64,000 nucleotides of DNA, taken from positions 245,120 through 309,119 of the forward strand of contig VCMS01000062.1 of NCBI GenBank assembly GCA_022539475.1. The letters are read 5' to 3'. Source of the stretch: Gracilaria domingensis. Its lineage: Eukaryota; Rhodophyta; Florideophyceae; Gracilariales; Gracilariaceae. Within the stretch, counting starts at the first letter, position 1. Each line of letters begins with the position of its first letter. Under the pieces are notes generated by a model. The model was not told where the DNA came from. It searched no databases and worked only from the letters and a program-made list of their open reading frames with translations. Shown piece after piece: positions 1 to 8,691 of this stretch. Both the position numbers and the translations under genes were made by a program.

Positions 1-134
1 GCGTTGGAGCGCCATCCGCACGCTGCGCAAGTGAGGCGGATGAACGAGGTGTGAAACGCGCGCGCGGGCGCGTGCCCGCGTTTAATGGAAACAGCTTAAC
101 GATACACTCGGCCACATGAGCGCCTCCGTTTCGA

Positions 135-908
135 CTACCGAAACAACCGAACGACGCACGCGCCCAGCCCGTAGCACACAATGAGCAGCACTGCCACACG
201 CACGGGGCTGGCAAACGAGTGGTACCACTCTCTTCTACTCTCCGCATGCACCAGCGAGTTCTCGATATCGCGCACCACCTCCGGCTGCAGTTGAGATTGC
301 AATCGACGTTCCGTCCGCTTCGACAGCTGGTCGGGTTGGAACGCCGCCAATAAAAATTTGCGAAGCGAGTCTGAAAGCGAGTCCATCGCACGCTCAAAAG
401 GCGTGCGATGCAGCGATGACGCACGGTTTCTCCCTCGTCGAGGCGGGCCGTACACCGTTCGCCAGTTGCGCGTGCCCTGAGCGTTGGTGGGATGCTTTGT
501 GCTCAACATGGTAGTTCCGTCTACCATGTAGAAGAATTCCCGGTAACCATTCGGAACGACAGTTATGACAGACCAAACACAGTCTACAACCGTTGGTGTC
601 AGAGCCGAGCTGGTGGACGCATGCAATGCGCGAGAGTCTGAAGGAGCCGCGCTTCTCTTACCTTGCTCCAGGTTCATGTGAATGGGATGCCAATCACACC
701 AGTCGCCACACAGCAGCACCGACGAGTACGGCTGCGAGGCGCAGAACACAAACTCCGTGCGCACGGGAATGGCATTCGGCAGGCGTTTTGACAACGCAGA
801 AGATGCCGCATGAACGGAAGAGGGCGCTCGTATAACAGGCATCGACGGCGAAAGATCAATGGCCACAACATCGTTACCTTCGGACGAACTCGCAACGTGA
901 TGCTTCAT
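135..908 (-). CDS. CBM48/AMPK-type glycogen-binding-like domain protein with C-terminal membrane anchor
   Basis: A 257-residue protein. Residues about 49-155 look like a carbohydrate-binding module 48 / AMPK-beta type E-set domain: an opening FVF..., then VLLCGDWCDWHPIHM, a W-S-V strand, NGYREFFYMVDG and a terminal HPTNAQGTRNW. The family binds glycogen, starch or other alpha-glucans. The last ~20 residues (VAVLLIVCYGLGACVVRLF) form one hydrophobic helix followed by a basic residue, as in tail-anchored proteins. The ATG at 908 (MKHH) is preferred because the frame upstream opens only with GTG. No kinase, phosphatase or amylase domain is present, so this is a binding module on an anchor. It is divergent from the ORP gene. 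The domain call is moderately firm; glucan binding and membrane insertion are inferred. Confidence 0.6.
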   Translation of the reverse strand: MKHHVASSSEGNDVVAIDLSPSMPVIRAPSSVHAASSALSKRLPNAIPVRTEFVFCASQPYSSVLLCGDWCDWHPIHMNLEQGKRSAAPSDSRALHASTSSALTPTVVDCVWSVITVVPNGYREFFYMVDGTTMLSTKHPTNAQGTRNWRTVYGPPRRGRNRASSLHRTPFERAMDSLSDSLRKFLLAAFQPDQLSKRTERRLQSQLQPEVVRDIENSLVHAESRREWYHSFASPVRVAVLLIVCYGLGACVVRLFR

Positions 909-1849
909 GAGAACGCAGCAAACGCCGGTGCGCAGAGCGATGACACAATAGCGGCACAAGCTCGCGGCAAGCACGGACGAAGCGCGGCGATACAAGAGGC
1001 GCTGTCGCTCGCCGCGCACCTCGACCGCCGCGGCATAGACGGACGAAGCATGGCGGCGACGTGCATTCGGCGCAGCGCCAAATGTTGACGCGAAGGATGT
1101 CGTGGCGTTGCACTAAGCGAGAAAGAGCGCCTGGAGAGCGCATCAAGCGCCGCGCAATTCAGCCGGCGCCAAGCAACGGAACACGTTCGCGGTCGAGCGG
1201 CGCGTCGTGGCGGCGGCGCGTCGCGTCGTGTCTACATTGTAGACTCTACAACGGCACCTACATGTGCGTGTCGCGCCTGCTGCCGCGCGCGCGCGCGCCG
1301 CCAGCGCCGTGGTGGAATGCAAAGCGGCGCGACGTAGACGGGCGCGAGGGCGCTGCGTCAATGGCGAGACGCTCAGCGCGGCTGTGAGTTGTCAGGCCAC
1401 ATCGCGCCCCACTTGTAAGCGGCGGCCGATTGCCTCGATAGCCCGCGCGCGCGTGCCGCGCGCGCGTGCGCGCCGTGCCGTCGGCCAATCGCGGCGACGC
1501 GCGGCCGCGCGCCGCATACGTGGCGTGACGCCAGTGGCGGCGCTTCGATCATGCGCACGGCCAGCGCGGCGCGGCGCGCGGCTACTCGCATCTTTTGCTG
1601 CGCATTGTTCTCAGCGCGGCGGCCGGGTACACCTCTGCAGCCCGCAGCAGACACCTTCAATTGCAACGCGCAACACTGCGCACCGCTGTCGTCGCGCTCT
1701 GTTTAAAGCTGCACCCCCCTCCTCCATCGGCAGCCCGACCGCCCCTCCCATTGCCCTTCCCCCTCTCCCCTTCTTCCCCTTCTTCCCCTTCCCCGCGCCC
1801 GGCAGCACCGTCTGCAACACTGCAGCTCTGAGAACGTGTGCTTCGTGCT
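909..1849. promoter_or_regulatory. Shared upstream region of two divergent genes
   Basis: About 940 bp between two divergent starts. It is very GC-rich with many short CG/GC alternations (about 1100-1600) and a CT-rich run at about 1709-1800 just before the ORP start. Reading frames here are low-complexity Arg/Ala/Pro artefacts. No TATA box was recognised. It probably holds both promoters and 5' leaders. Confidence 0.4.
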
Positions 1850-4372
1850 ATGCCGCACATGCCGCACAGACCACACATGCCGCACATGCCGCGAATGAAG
1901 CGTATTCTCCACCGCCGCCGCTCCTCGGCCGGCAACAACGACGCCCACGTCACTCTGTCTCTCCACAAGGACGACTTCCATAACCTTACCGCCACCGATC
2001 CGGGAGTCCCTCCGCAAAAGACAGGCACCTTGCTCAAGTTCACCAATGTCATTAAGGGCTGGAAAGCGCGCACCTTTACGCTTGAAAATGGCCGCCTTGT
2101 CTACTTTGACGCTGAAAGCGAAGACGGTGACTCCCCTGCGTCTTCGTCCCGCAACTTGTTTGAGAAGGAGCGTTCGAAGAAAAAGCGTTCCAAGCTGCGA
2201 AAGTTCAAGCGCGCCTTTAGTCGCGAAGATAAAGAACGCGATGTCAAAGGTTCTATCAATTTGCAAACGGCTGTCATAACCCCCGACGAATCCGACAGCT
2301 GTCGCTTTGCAATCGACGTTGGGCATGATGTGTACCACTGCAAGGCCGAAACTAGGGAAGAGCGCGATGATTGGGTGCAAGTTTTGAATGCGTCGAATGC
2401 ATATTTCCGCGGCCTCATTCAAAGAGCCATCTCCCGTTCTCAGCAGCCCGTCAGCCCGCCCGAGAGTCCTCAGGGAAAGCTGTTGAGAAGCAAGCAGTCT
2501 GGAAAGGCCGCATCCCCGCCTCTGAAGCCGGTCGCAACGTCGCCTCTTATTCCTCAAATTTCCGACGATAGCGAGGAGTCAGTTTTGGAGGATGACGGCC
2601 TCAAGGAGGCCGAACAGAGCCGTCGAGCGCTGATGAACGAATTGCAACGCGTGCTTGATGTTTGGAAAAAGGAACTTCTTTCCTCGGACTCCCCGCAGTT
2701 GGGAAGTGAGGAGCTTCTGCGAATCTTGGCTTATACATTCAGAGATCTTGGCACCAAGGACCAGGCCGTCACTGGTGATCACGTTAGGGAAGCAACAAAA
2801 GGCTTAATAGACCTCACTTCATGGTGCCTGAATGTCTTGCAAACAAATGATGAAATGTTTGATAGACGTCTCAAAGCAGATCTCACACGTCTTATGGCTA
2901 ATCAACTTCCCGTTTTCCCAAAAACTATGGTACCACGAGCACCACAGGACAGCCAGAAGATTTCGGACGAATCTAGTGATGATGAGTTTGTCGATGCTCT
3001 CTCACGAGTCGCAAGCCTGCGCAGCTCCGCCAGACTATCTGGATTGCCTATTTCTTCATTCGTTCCTATAACAGAACCACCGCTTAAGGTTATTGACGAA
3101 GTGGAGATCCCGGAAGAAGACAAGATCGTTGAGCATGTTGGACCGGTTCGGCGCGTTGACACACAAATACTCTCCCGTGCAGTGAAAGGGGACAGAACAT
3201 CTCTACCGCCACTCCCGCCAAATACAGAAAGACCGAATGTACTCAGCCTTTTGATGGATTCTGTTGGAAAGGATTTGTCTCGTATCAGTTTTCCTGTCAG
3301 TCTCAACGAACCGTTGTCTTTTGTGCAGCGCCTAGCAGAAGATATAGAGTACTGCGAGTTGCTTGACAAAGGTGCATCCGAGTCTGATCCAAATCGACGA
3401 TTGATGTACGTTGCGGCCATGGTAATATCCCACTACAGCTCTACCCTTGGACGGATAGCCAAGCCGTTCAACCCTTTGCTTGGGGAAACCGCTTGTATTA
3501 TTCGGCCAAAGAAAGGAAAGGGTGTTCGTTTCATCGCCGAACAAGTGAGTCACCATCCTCCCATTTCAGCGTGCTATGCAGAAGGCTCAGGTGCATCTTG
3601 GAAGTATTACAACGCGATAGAAGTGAAGCACAAATTTTGGGGTAAGAGTTTGGAAATCATTCCTACTGGTTTGAATCATATAGAATTTCCCGCAACTGGG
3701 GATCACTACGTGTTCAGTCAAGTTACTACTTGTGTACATAATATTGTTATTGGAAGAATGTGGCTCGATAATTACGGGCAAATGGAAATAGTCAACACAA
3801 CGAACGGTGGGCGATGTGTTATCGACTTTAACAAAACGGGATGGATGAGCGACTCCAACTCTTTCGGGGCGATAACCGGTACGATCTTTGACGCCGACGG
3901 GGTTGCAAAGATCAAGATTAAAGGGAACTGGACGAAGAGTGTGTACGAACACTTGGGCCGGCGGAAGCGAAACGTCCTGTGGCAAGCAGAGGAGCGACCA
4001 CCTGAGACACTGTCGCAATCTTACAACATGACAAAGTGGGCAATAACTCTGAATGCCCCGGTTCATGACGACGAAAGACAGTTTGTTGCTCCTACGGATA
4101 GCCGATTGAGGCCGGACCAGAGAGCTCTTGAGAATGGAATGTTCGAAGAAGCAGCCAATCTCAAGACTGCTCTCGAGGAGTCGCAGCGAAACCGCCGCCG
4201 AAAGATGGACGAAGCGGGCGTTCCATTTGAACCGCAGTGGTTCCGAAAGGTTGTAGATGAGAAGACGGGGGCCACGGATTACAGATACGGTGGGGAGTAT
4301 TTCGAGAAACACTCCAAAGGGGATTGGAGCAGATGTACCGACATATTTGCGGTAGATGGTGCTGGGCTTTAG
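1850..4372 (+). CDS. Oxysterol-binding protein-related protein (ORP) with PH domain and FFAT-like motif
   Basis: An 840-residue lipid-transfer protein. A PH domain lies at about residues 58-185 (QKTGTLLKF ... ERDDWVQVLNASNAYF), with a basic insertion between strands. The C-terminal OSBP-related ligand domain runs from about residue 460 and carries the family signature EQVSHHPPISA at residues 564-574. ORPs exchange sterols or phosphoinositides between membranes in contact. At residues 379-385 an acidic stretch leads into EFVDALS, which resembles the FFAT core (EFFDAxE) used to bind ER VAP proteins. The frame is unbroken with no sign of introns. The ATG at 1850 is chosen because the frame extends only to a GTG further upstream; an alternative start is MKRILHRR. 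The first residues are a Met-Pro-His repeat from a short tandem DNA repeat. The family assignment is firm; the ligand is not known. Confidence 0.95.
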   Translation: MPHMPHRPHMPHMPRMKRILHRRRSSAGNNDAHVTLSLHKDDFHNLTATDPGVPPQKTGTLLKFTNVIKGWKARTFTLENGRLVYFDAESEDGDSPASSSRNLFEKERSKKKRSKLRKFKRAFSREDKERDVKGSINLQTAVITPDESDSCRFAIDVGHDVYHCKAETREERDDWVQVLNASNAYFRGLIQRAISRSQQPVSPPESPQGKLLRSKQSGKAASPPLKPVATSPLIPQISDDSEESVLEDDGLKEAEQSRRALMNELQRVLDVWKKELLSSDSPQLGSEELLRILAYTFRDLGTKDQAVTGDHVREATKGLIDLTSWCLNVLQTNDEMFDRRLKADLTRLMANQLPVFPKTMVPRAPQDSQKISDESSDDEFVDALSRVASLRSSARLSGLPISSFVPITEPPLKVIDEVEIPEEDKIVEHVGPVRRVDTQILSRAVKGDRTSLPPLPPNTERPNVLSLLMDSVGKDLSRISFPVSLNEPLSFVQRLAEDIEYCELLDKGASESDPNRRLMYVAAMVISHYSSTLGRIAKPFNPLLGETACIIRPKKGKGVRFIAEQVSHHPPISACYAEGSGASWKYYNAIEVKHKFWGKSLEIIPTGLNHIEFPATGDHYVFSQVTTCVHNIVIGRMWLDNYGQMEIVNTTNGGRCVIDFNKTGWMSDSNSFGAITGTIFDADGVAKIKIKGNWTKSVYEHLGRRKRNVLWQAEERPPETLSQSYNMTKWAITLNAPVHDDERQFVAPTDSRLRPDQRALENGMFEEAANLKTALEESQRNRRRKMDEAGVPFEPQWFRKVVDEKTGATDYRYGGEYFEKHSKGDWSRCTDIFAVDGAGL

Positions 4373-5129
4373 CGCAGTTTAGTAGAAGTAACCATAGATA
4401 GACTGTAACTGTACCAAAGGTACCAACTTCTCAACTTATCTGATGGTCAAACTCGGGAAAAACGGAAGCATATTATGGTTCGCTCTATTCGAAAGGGCCC
4501 GTGCGACACCTGGCGAAACGCAACATAGGCTCTCTCTTTCTCTTGGGGTGTTCTCTGTGGTGCGACGAAGAACATTGCGGTTCAGGCCGCCTGCGGCGAT
4601 TGGGATCATGTCCAACATGTTACAGATTCTGCGACGACCGCTCTTGCGCCTCAAGTGTTTCGGATGCATGCCCCTGTAGTGCACCGTGGAGGATTTCAAG
4701 ATGGTAGAAGCATGTACGTGTTCTGAAGGCGGATTACCGTCATCAAGCCTTTCGAAGACGTGATCCGCTGCACTGAGTTTAGTTCTTCGTTAAACTCGTT
4801 GAACACTTCACATCTTGCCGATTTCAGCTGGGGATCAACTTACGCAGTTTCCTACCTTGGCGTGGCTCGACTCTTTCTCTTAAGTATTGTTTGGGAGCTT
4901 GCTTCGCGAAAGAGGGTCCAGAGAATTCTACAGAGCGTTCCTAGTTTGAATGAATGGAAATGGAACGACTTTCGAGCTCGTGATTCCCGGAAGGGTACCG
5001 GCAGTAGAGGATACTAGCAGCAAAAGAGTATTGCAGCCGAACATACCCACAGCCAACATGAAATCCATTTCCACACCAAAGAGAAAGACCTCGGCTGCGC
5101 TTGTGACCACCAATGTTCCTGTCCCAAGA
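4373..5129. other. Intergenic, no gene recognised
   Basis: Only short frames below 100 residues in all six frames, none resembling a known family. It contains the 3' flank of the ORP gene and the decayed downstream end of the integrase fragment. Confidence 0.4.
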
Positions 5130-6080
5130 TTAAAGCTCCAAGTACTTCCAATTCTCATAGGTCCGCGAGCCCGAAATATCAATGCCATAAAGTATCTTCT
5201 TACATCGCTCCAAAACGCCCAAGGAACAAAAGACGCAAGCTGCTAAACGCGACAGATCTACGCAAACTAGAGATCGTCCATAGATCTTAGAGATATTGTG
5301 GTGGGAGAAGCGTCCATTGAAGTTGACGTATATTTCTTTGTCGGATACACGGAGAACCTTCATTGGTCCGAAAAACTTCTTGTCTCCTTCCCGATATACA
5401 TAAACCATATCTCCTGGTACAATGACGCGCTTCGCTGCAGGGGGCAGGCGAGAACGAATAGCTTGGGCTACCCTTAATTCGGCGACGATCGTGGCGTACT
5501 TAGTGCGTGCGGTGTGCAAGGCAGACATGCGAGCCTTTTGGTCTGGAATCTTGGAATTCACGGCAGGAAAGCGAGGCAGACAACCGAAAACGAGGAAGGA
5601 TGGTACGTATCCCTCTGGGCCGAGTGTATCATTCATTGCTTTGATGGCAAGACGCAACAGTAAAGGGCGGTCAAGGTCAGGGGCGTCATTTCGAAGCTTA
5701 GTATAGATTCTCCGGAGGGGGTCATGGTAGCGCTCGCCTAACCCGAGGGAATTGTGCGACGTTACTCCAGCAATCCGAAGGTCTATACCTTGCTCGCTCC
5801 TAAGCTTGTGCCATCTCTGCGATGTGAACACTGAACCAGAGTCAGTACGAAGCGCGTTGGGGTGTCCGATATAGATAGTGGTCCATATCTGTGTGAAAGT
5901 ATTCCAAACGTCCGTCACTGATTCTCCTGGTAGGAAGGCTGCGTTGGAGAAACCAGTGCCAACATCGACAATGTGCAGTACCGGTTTACCATCAGATCTT
6001 GAATTAATATACCGAGTAAAACCGCGGTCATCCAGTTCATGCGCATTTAACCTCTTTCGGCTCAAATAAACAACCAACAA
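5130..6080 (-). mobile_element. Retrotransposon integrase core fragment (probably Ty1/copia-like)
   Basis: The reading frame resembles a retroviral-type integrase catalytic core (rve): aspartates in HIVDVGTGF and LRTDSGSVF, and the glutamate in GVTSHNSLGLGERYH, spaced as a D,D,E triad. A basic C-terminal segment ends with PGDMVYVYREGDKKFFGP and SKIYGRSL, like the tail of many LTR-element integrases. No gag, protease, reverse transcriptase or LTR is attached, so it is an isolated fossil fragment. Family placement is tentative. Confidence 0.6.
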
Positions 6081-6196
6081 TCAATTTAGTAGATAGTACG
6101 CATAATCATAAGCTACATACGCATTAGAACATAAAACAACTTAATAAAAGTGGCTACAGTACTTTCAACCAATATCACCGTTGAACCTGAACACAT

Positions 6197-7468
6197 TCAC
6201 GGTTCCTGCGTTTCATCGTCAGACCCAGCACAGCGAAGTTTGGCATTCAAACGTCGCTGACGTTTGACTCTATACTTCTCCTGAGCTAAACGTCTCTTTG
6301 TCGCCAGATCTTGACCAATTCCACGAATGCGTTTCTTCACTGCTGCGTAAAATTCCCCATCTTCAGCTCGTAGCGGATTCCTCTTTATATGCGCATTAGT
6401 TAACGCAGCGCATAACATAGAAATAGAATCATATAATTTTTCCCCCCAACGATATTTCACAGCCATAATTGTCCACAGTGATGTCAATCGTCCAAACCAA
6501 TTCTCCACAATAATCCTATCAGACGGAATTAATTTGTTCTGATTTAGATCGTCTAGAGACAAACGACCCATCAGAGGATTTTTCTTAGGATGAAGAGCAC
6601 GAATAAAATCCCTTGCACCTTGGTATCCTTTATCAACAAGAACAGCCCAATGCACTGGAAATTCTTCACATAAAATTTCAGTGTCGGTTATTTCCATCTC
6701 GTCTTCAAATTTCTGCAGTGCTTCTTTATGAAACCTCTCAAAGGTTTCATGAAAAATATCAATATCGGATTTGGACTCGAAATAGTGCGGCGTTGCAAAC
6801 ACAGCCATTCCGTCCGGTAAAACAGAAACCTCTGTTTTGTATCCGTACAGTTTATGCTTCCCACTGTAATATTTCTTCGCTTCTTCTAGATTACCACCAC
6901 GGCGATTAGTGTGCTGAAATGTGACATCGGTTGCGTAATAGGCATACTTGAATTTTTGAAACAATTTTTTTTCGCGTACTAGACGAGACATAGGCCATTT
7001 TTTTAACTCCTGCAGAACCAAAATATCGTAAGCCCTGAGCGCCAGCACGTTAATAAATTTTGTCATCATGCGTTCAAACGTAGGAGTCTTAAAATCAAAA
7101 ATGCTGGCCAGAAAATCCCATTGACGTCCACGTTTGAGAACTGCCAAGCACATGAAAAAGGTATCCTTACGAGTGGCTTGGAATTCTTTTCCCCGCCCAG
7201 TGTTCCAGTTTTCGGAAATAAAAATTTCAAAAATATTCCACAATCGCTGGAATTCTTGGGCAGAGAAATTGGTCATTTGCATAATCGATTCCGAACCATA
7301 AGTATTGTAGAACACGTCAAAAATAGGAGACGTGGAGTCATTTTCTTCATCGGAGTTGTAGTCATCAGGTAGTTTTGCGGCCTCTTCAAATTGCTGGGGG
7401 ACATTATATGCTGCATCTGCTAGCAATTCTAATGCAGTTAACGCGTTCTGCTTTGTTATTTCTGCCAT
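6197..7468 (-). CDS. PIF/Harbinger-type DDE transposase
   Basis: A 423-residue transposase of the DDE_Tnp_4 / Harbinger type, taken from the ATG of MAEITKQN because the frame upstream opens only with GTG. The putative catalytic triad is D181 (YYATDVTFQ), D279 (VLVDKGYQGA) and E322 (IIVENWFGRL). Between the first two lie YYSGKHKLYGYKTEVSVLP and a KSDIDIF motif typical of the family. The tail is strongly basic. Such enzymes cut and paste DNA, usually into 3-bp TTA/TAA sites and usually with a Myb-like partner; no partner is visible here. The frame is unbroken. Terminal repeats were not resolved because an LTR element has inserted about 170 bp beyond the start. A decayed relative lies at about 37900-39490. 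Confidence 0.85.
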   Translation of the reverse strand: MAEITKQNALTALELLADAAYNVPQQFEEAAKLPDDYNSDEENDSTSPIFDVFYNTYGSESIMQMTNFSAQEFQRLWNIFEIFISENWNTGRGKEFQATRKDTFFMCLAVLKRGRQWDFLASIFDFKTPTFERMMTKFINVLALRAYDILVLQELKKWPMSRLVREKKLFQKFKYAYYATDVTFQHTNRRGGNLEEAKKYYSGKHKLYGYKTEVSVLPDGMAVFATPHYFESKSDIDIFHETFERFHKEALQKFEDEMEITDTEILCEEFPVHWAVLVDKGYQGARDFIRALHPKKNPLMGRLSLDDLNQNKLIPSDRIIVENWFGRLTSLWTIMAVKYRWGEKLYDSISMLCAALTNAHIKRNPLRAEDGEFYAAVKKRIRGIGQDLATKRRLAQEKYRVKRQRRLNAKLRCAGSDDETQEP

Positions 7469-7638
7469 GGTAGGTCGTAGTTGCAAAGAAGATAATCTGC
7501 GAAAGTGAGCGGGGGGCAGGTCGCTGGTGAGATGAATGCCTGTTTCGCTTTGTCGTGGAACTACTGCTTTTACTTTAAACACTGAGTATCTCCGTTGTTC
7601 GCTTTTCTACACTTATTGACACAATCAAGTTCGATTGA

Positions 7639-8612
7639 TGTGGGGCAAACTCGGAAGAGTAAAACCCACCAGACTGTCCGAAGGTCCGCTCTCGTGAGAG
7701 ATGGCAGACCAGTGACAGAGCCCTCTGTACCACCGTAACTCGGTTGTAAGGCCGAAGTGGCAACTGGCTATACCTACAGAGGTGATAGGCCACGTTGTGA
7801 GGAAACGATGAGAAACTCCAGAGATGGGGTGGTATCGGCAACGATGAAACACGACCAACGACAGGTGTAGTCCCGAGAGGGAAAGCAACAGAAAACAACA
7901 ACCAAACAACACCCACACGCGACGGGTAGGGCCTCCTCGGCACTGTGCCCGGAGCGGGGCGAGATCCTCCAACGGTAATGCACGGGTTTCCGTAAACACG
8001 GCAAAACTCTATACAGAGTCGGATCACTTCGTAATCTAGTCCTATACCTCCTCGGTACGACCCTCAGGTCCCGACATCAACGACAGATGTTCCTCAAAGG
8101 TACCGAGAGGGTAGGACCACCGTAACCAGACGTGGCTATACTCGCGAGAGTGATAACCCACGTAGGCGGTTGGCGCCAGAGCCTCACTCGTGTAGAGTCC
8201 ACTCGGGAGAGCGCTACTCGACAAAGAGTTCACTTAGAAGTGCTCGGGTTGACTTTACAAAGGTGCTCGCGACGACGAGGTCGAGCTCACCTAAGTAGGT
8301 CTAAACTAACTATGTACACGTGGTGCACACCCGCAGGGGTCCGTACACGTGGCTAGCCCAGTGTCAGGCACCTCAGGTGCACTACCTATTGTCCCGTAAT
8401 ATGCACACACACGGTGGTGTAGTACACGCGTCCACCTAGCGGTATTGGCCAGCAATGGCAACCCTGATTACAGGTAACTGTGGGAAAGCCATTCCAAAAG
8501 TAACCGCCAAAATTGGGTCCAACTCATAACTCTTCGAGTGCATCCTCGTATCACTCCCCTGAGTATATGAGGCGCATCATCCTGATAACCACGCAAAATG
8601 CGTTGCTCTACA
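7639..8612 (-). repeat. 3' LTR of element 1
   Basis: 974 bp, opening TGTGGGGCAAACTC and closing GCTCTACA in plus-strand reading. It is over 99% identical to the copy at 18626-19597. The outer edge abuts ATTGA, the target duplication. An antisense frame starts 80 bp inside the element, so this LTR is positioned to drive it on the plus strand. Confidence 0.95.
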
Positions 8613-8627
8613 TCTCCCCCTCCTTAG
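8613..8627 (-). promoter_or_regulatory. Polypurine tract (PPT) of element 1
   Basis: On the element's strand CTAAGGAGGGGGAG (8614-8627) runs directly into the 3' LTR, the usual position of the plus-strand primer. Exact copies of this 14-mer recur inside pol at 12187-12200 and 15319-15332. Confidence 0.85.
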
Positions 8628-8691
8628 AGCCGAGGACGACTTCGAGGCTGAAGTTTTGTGCGAAACGCAAGTACGTAAATACGTCACAATC

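Noticed and set aside
1838-1849. Upstream GTG start of the ORP frame
   Set aside because: A eukaryotic ATG lies four codons further on and nothing supports GTG initiation.
1264-1983. Plus-strand 239-residue frame upstream of the ORP gene
   Set aside because: Arg/Ala/Pro low complexity caused by GC-rich DNA; overlaps the ORP start in another phase.
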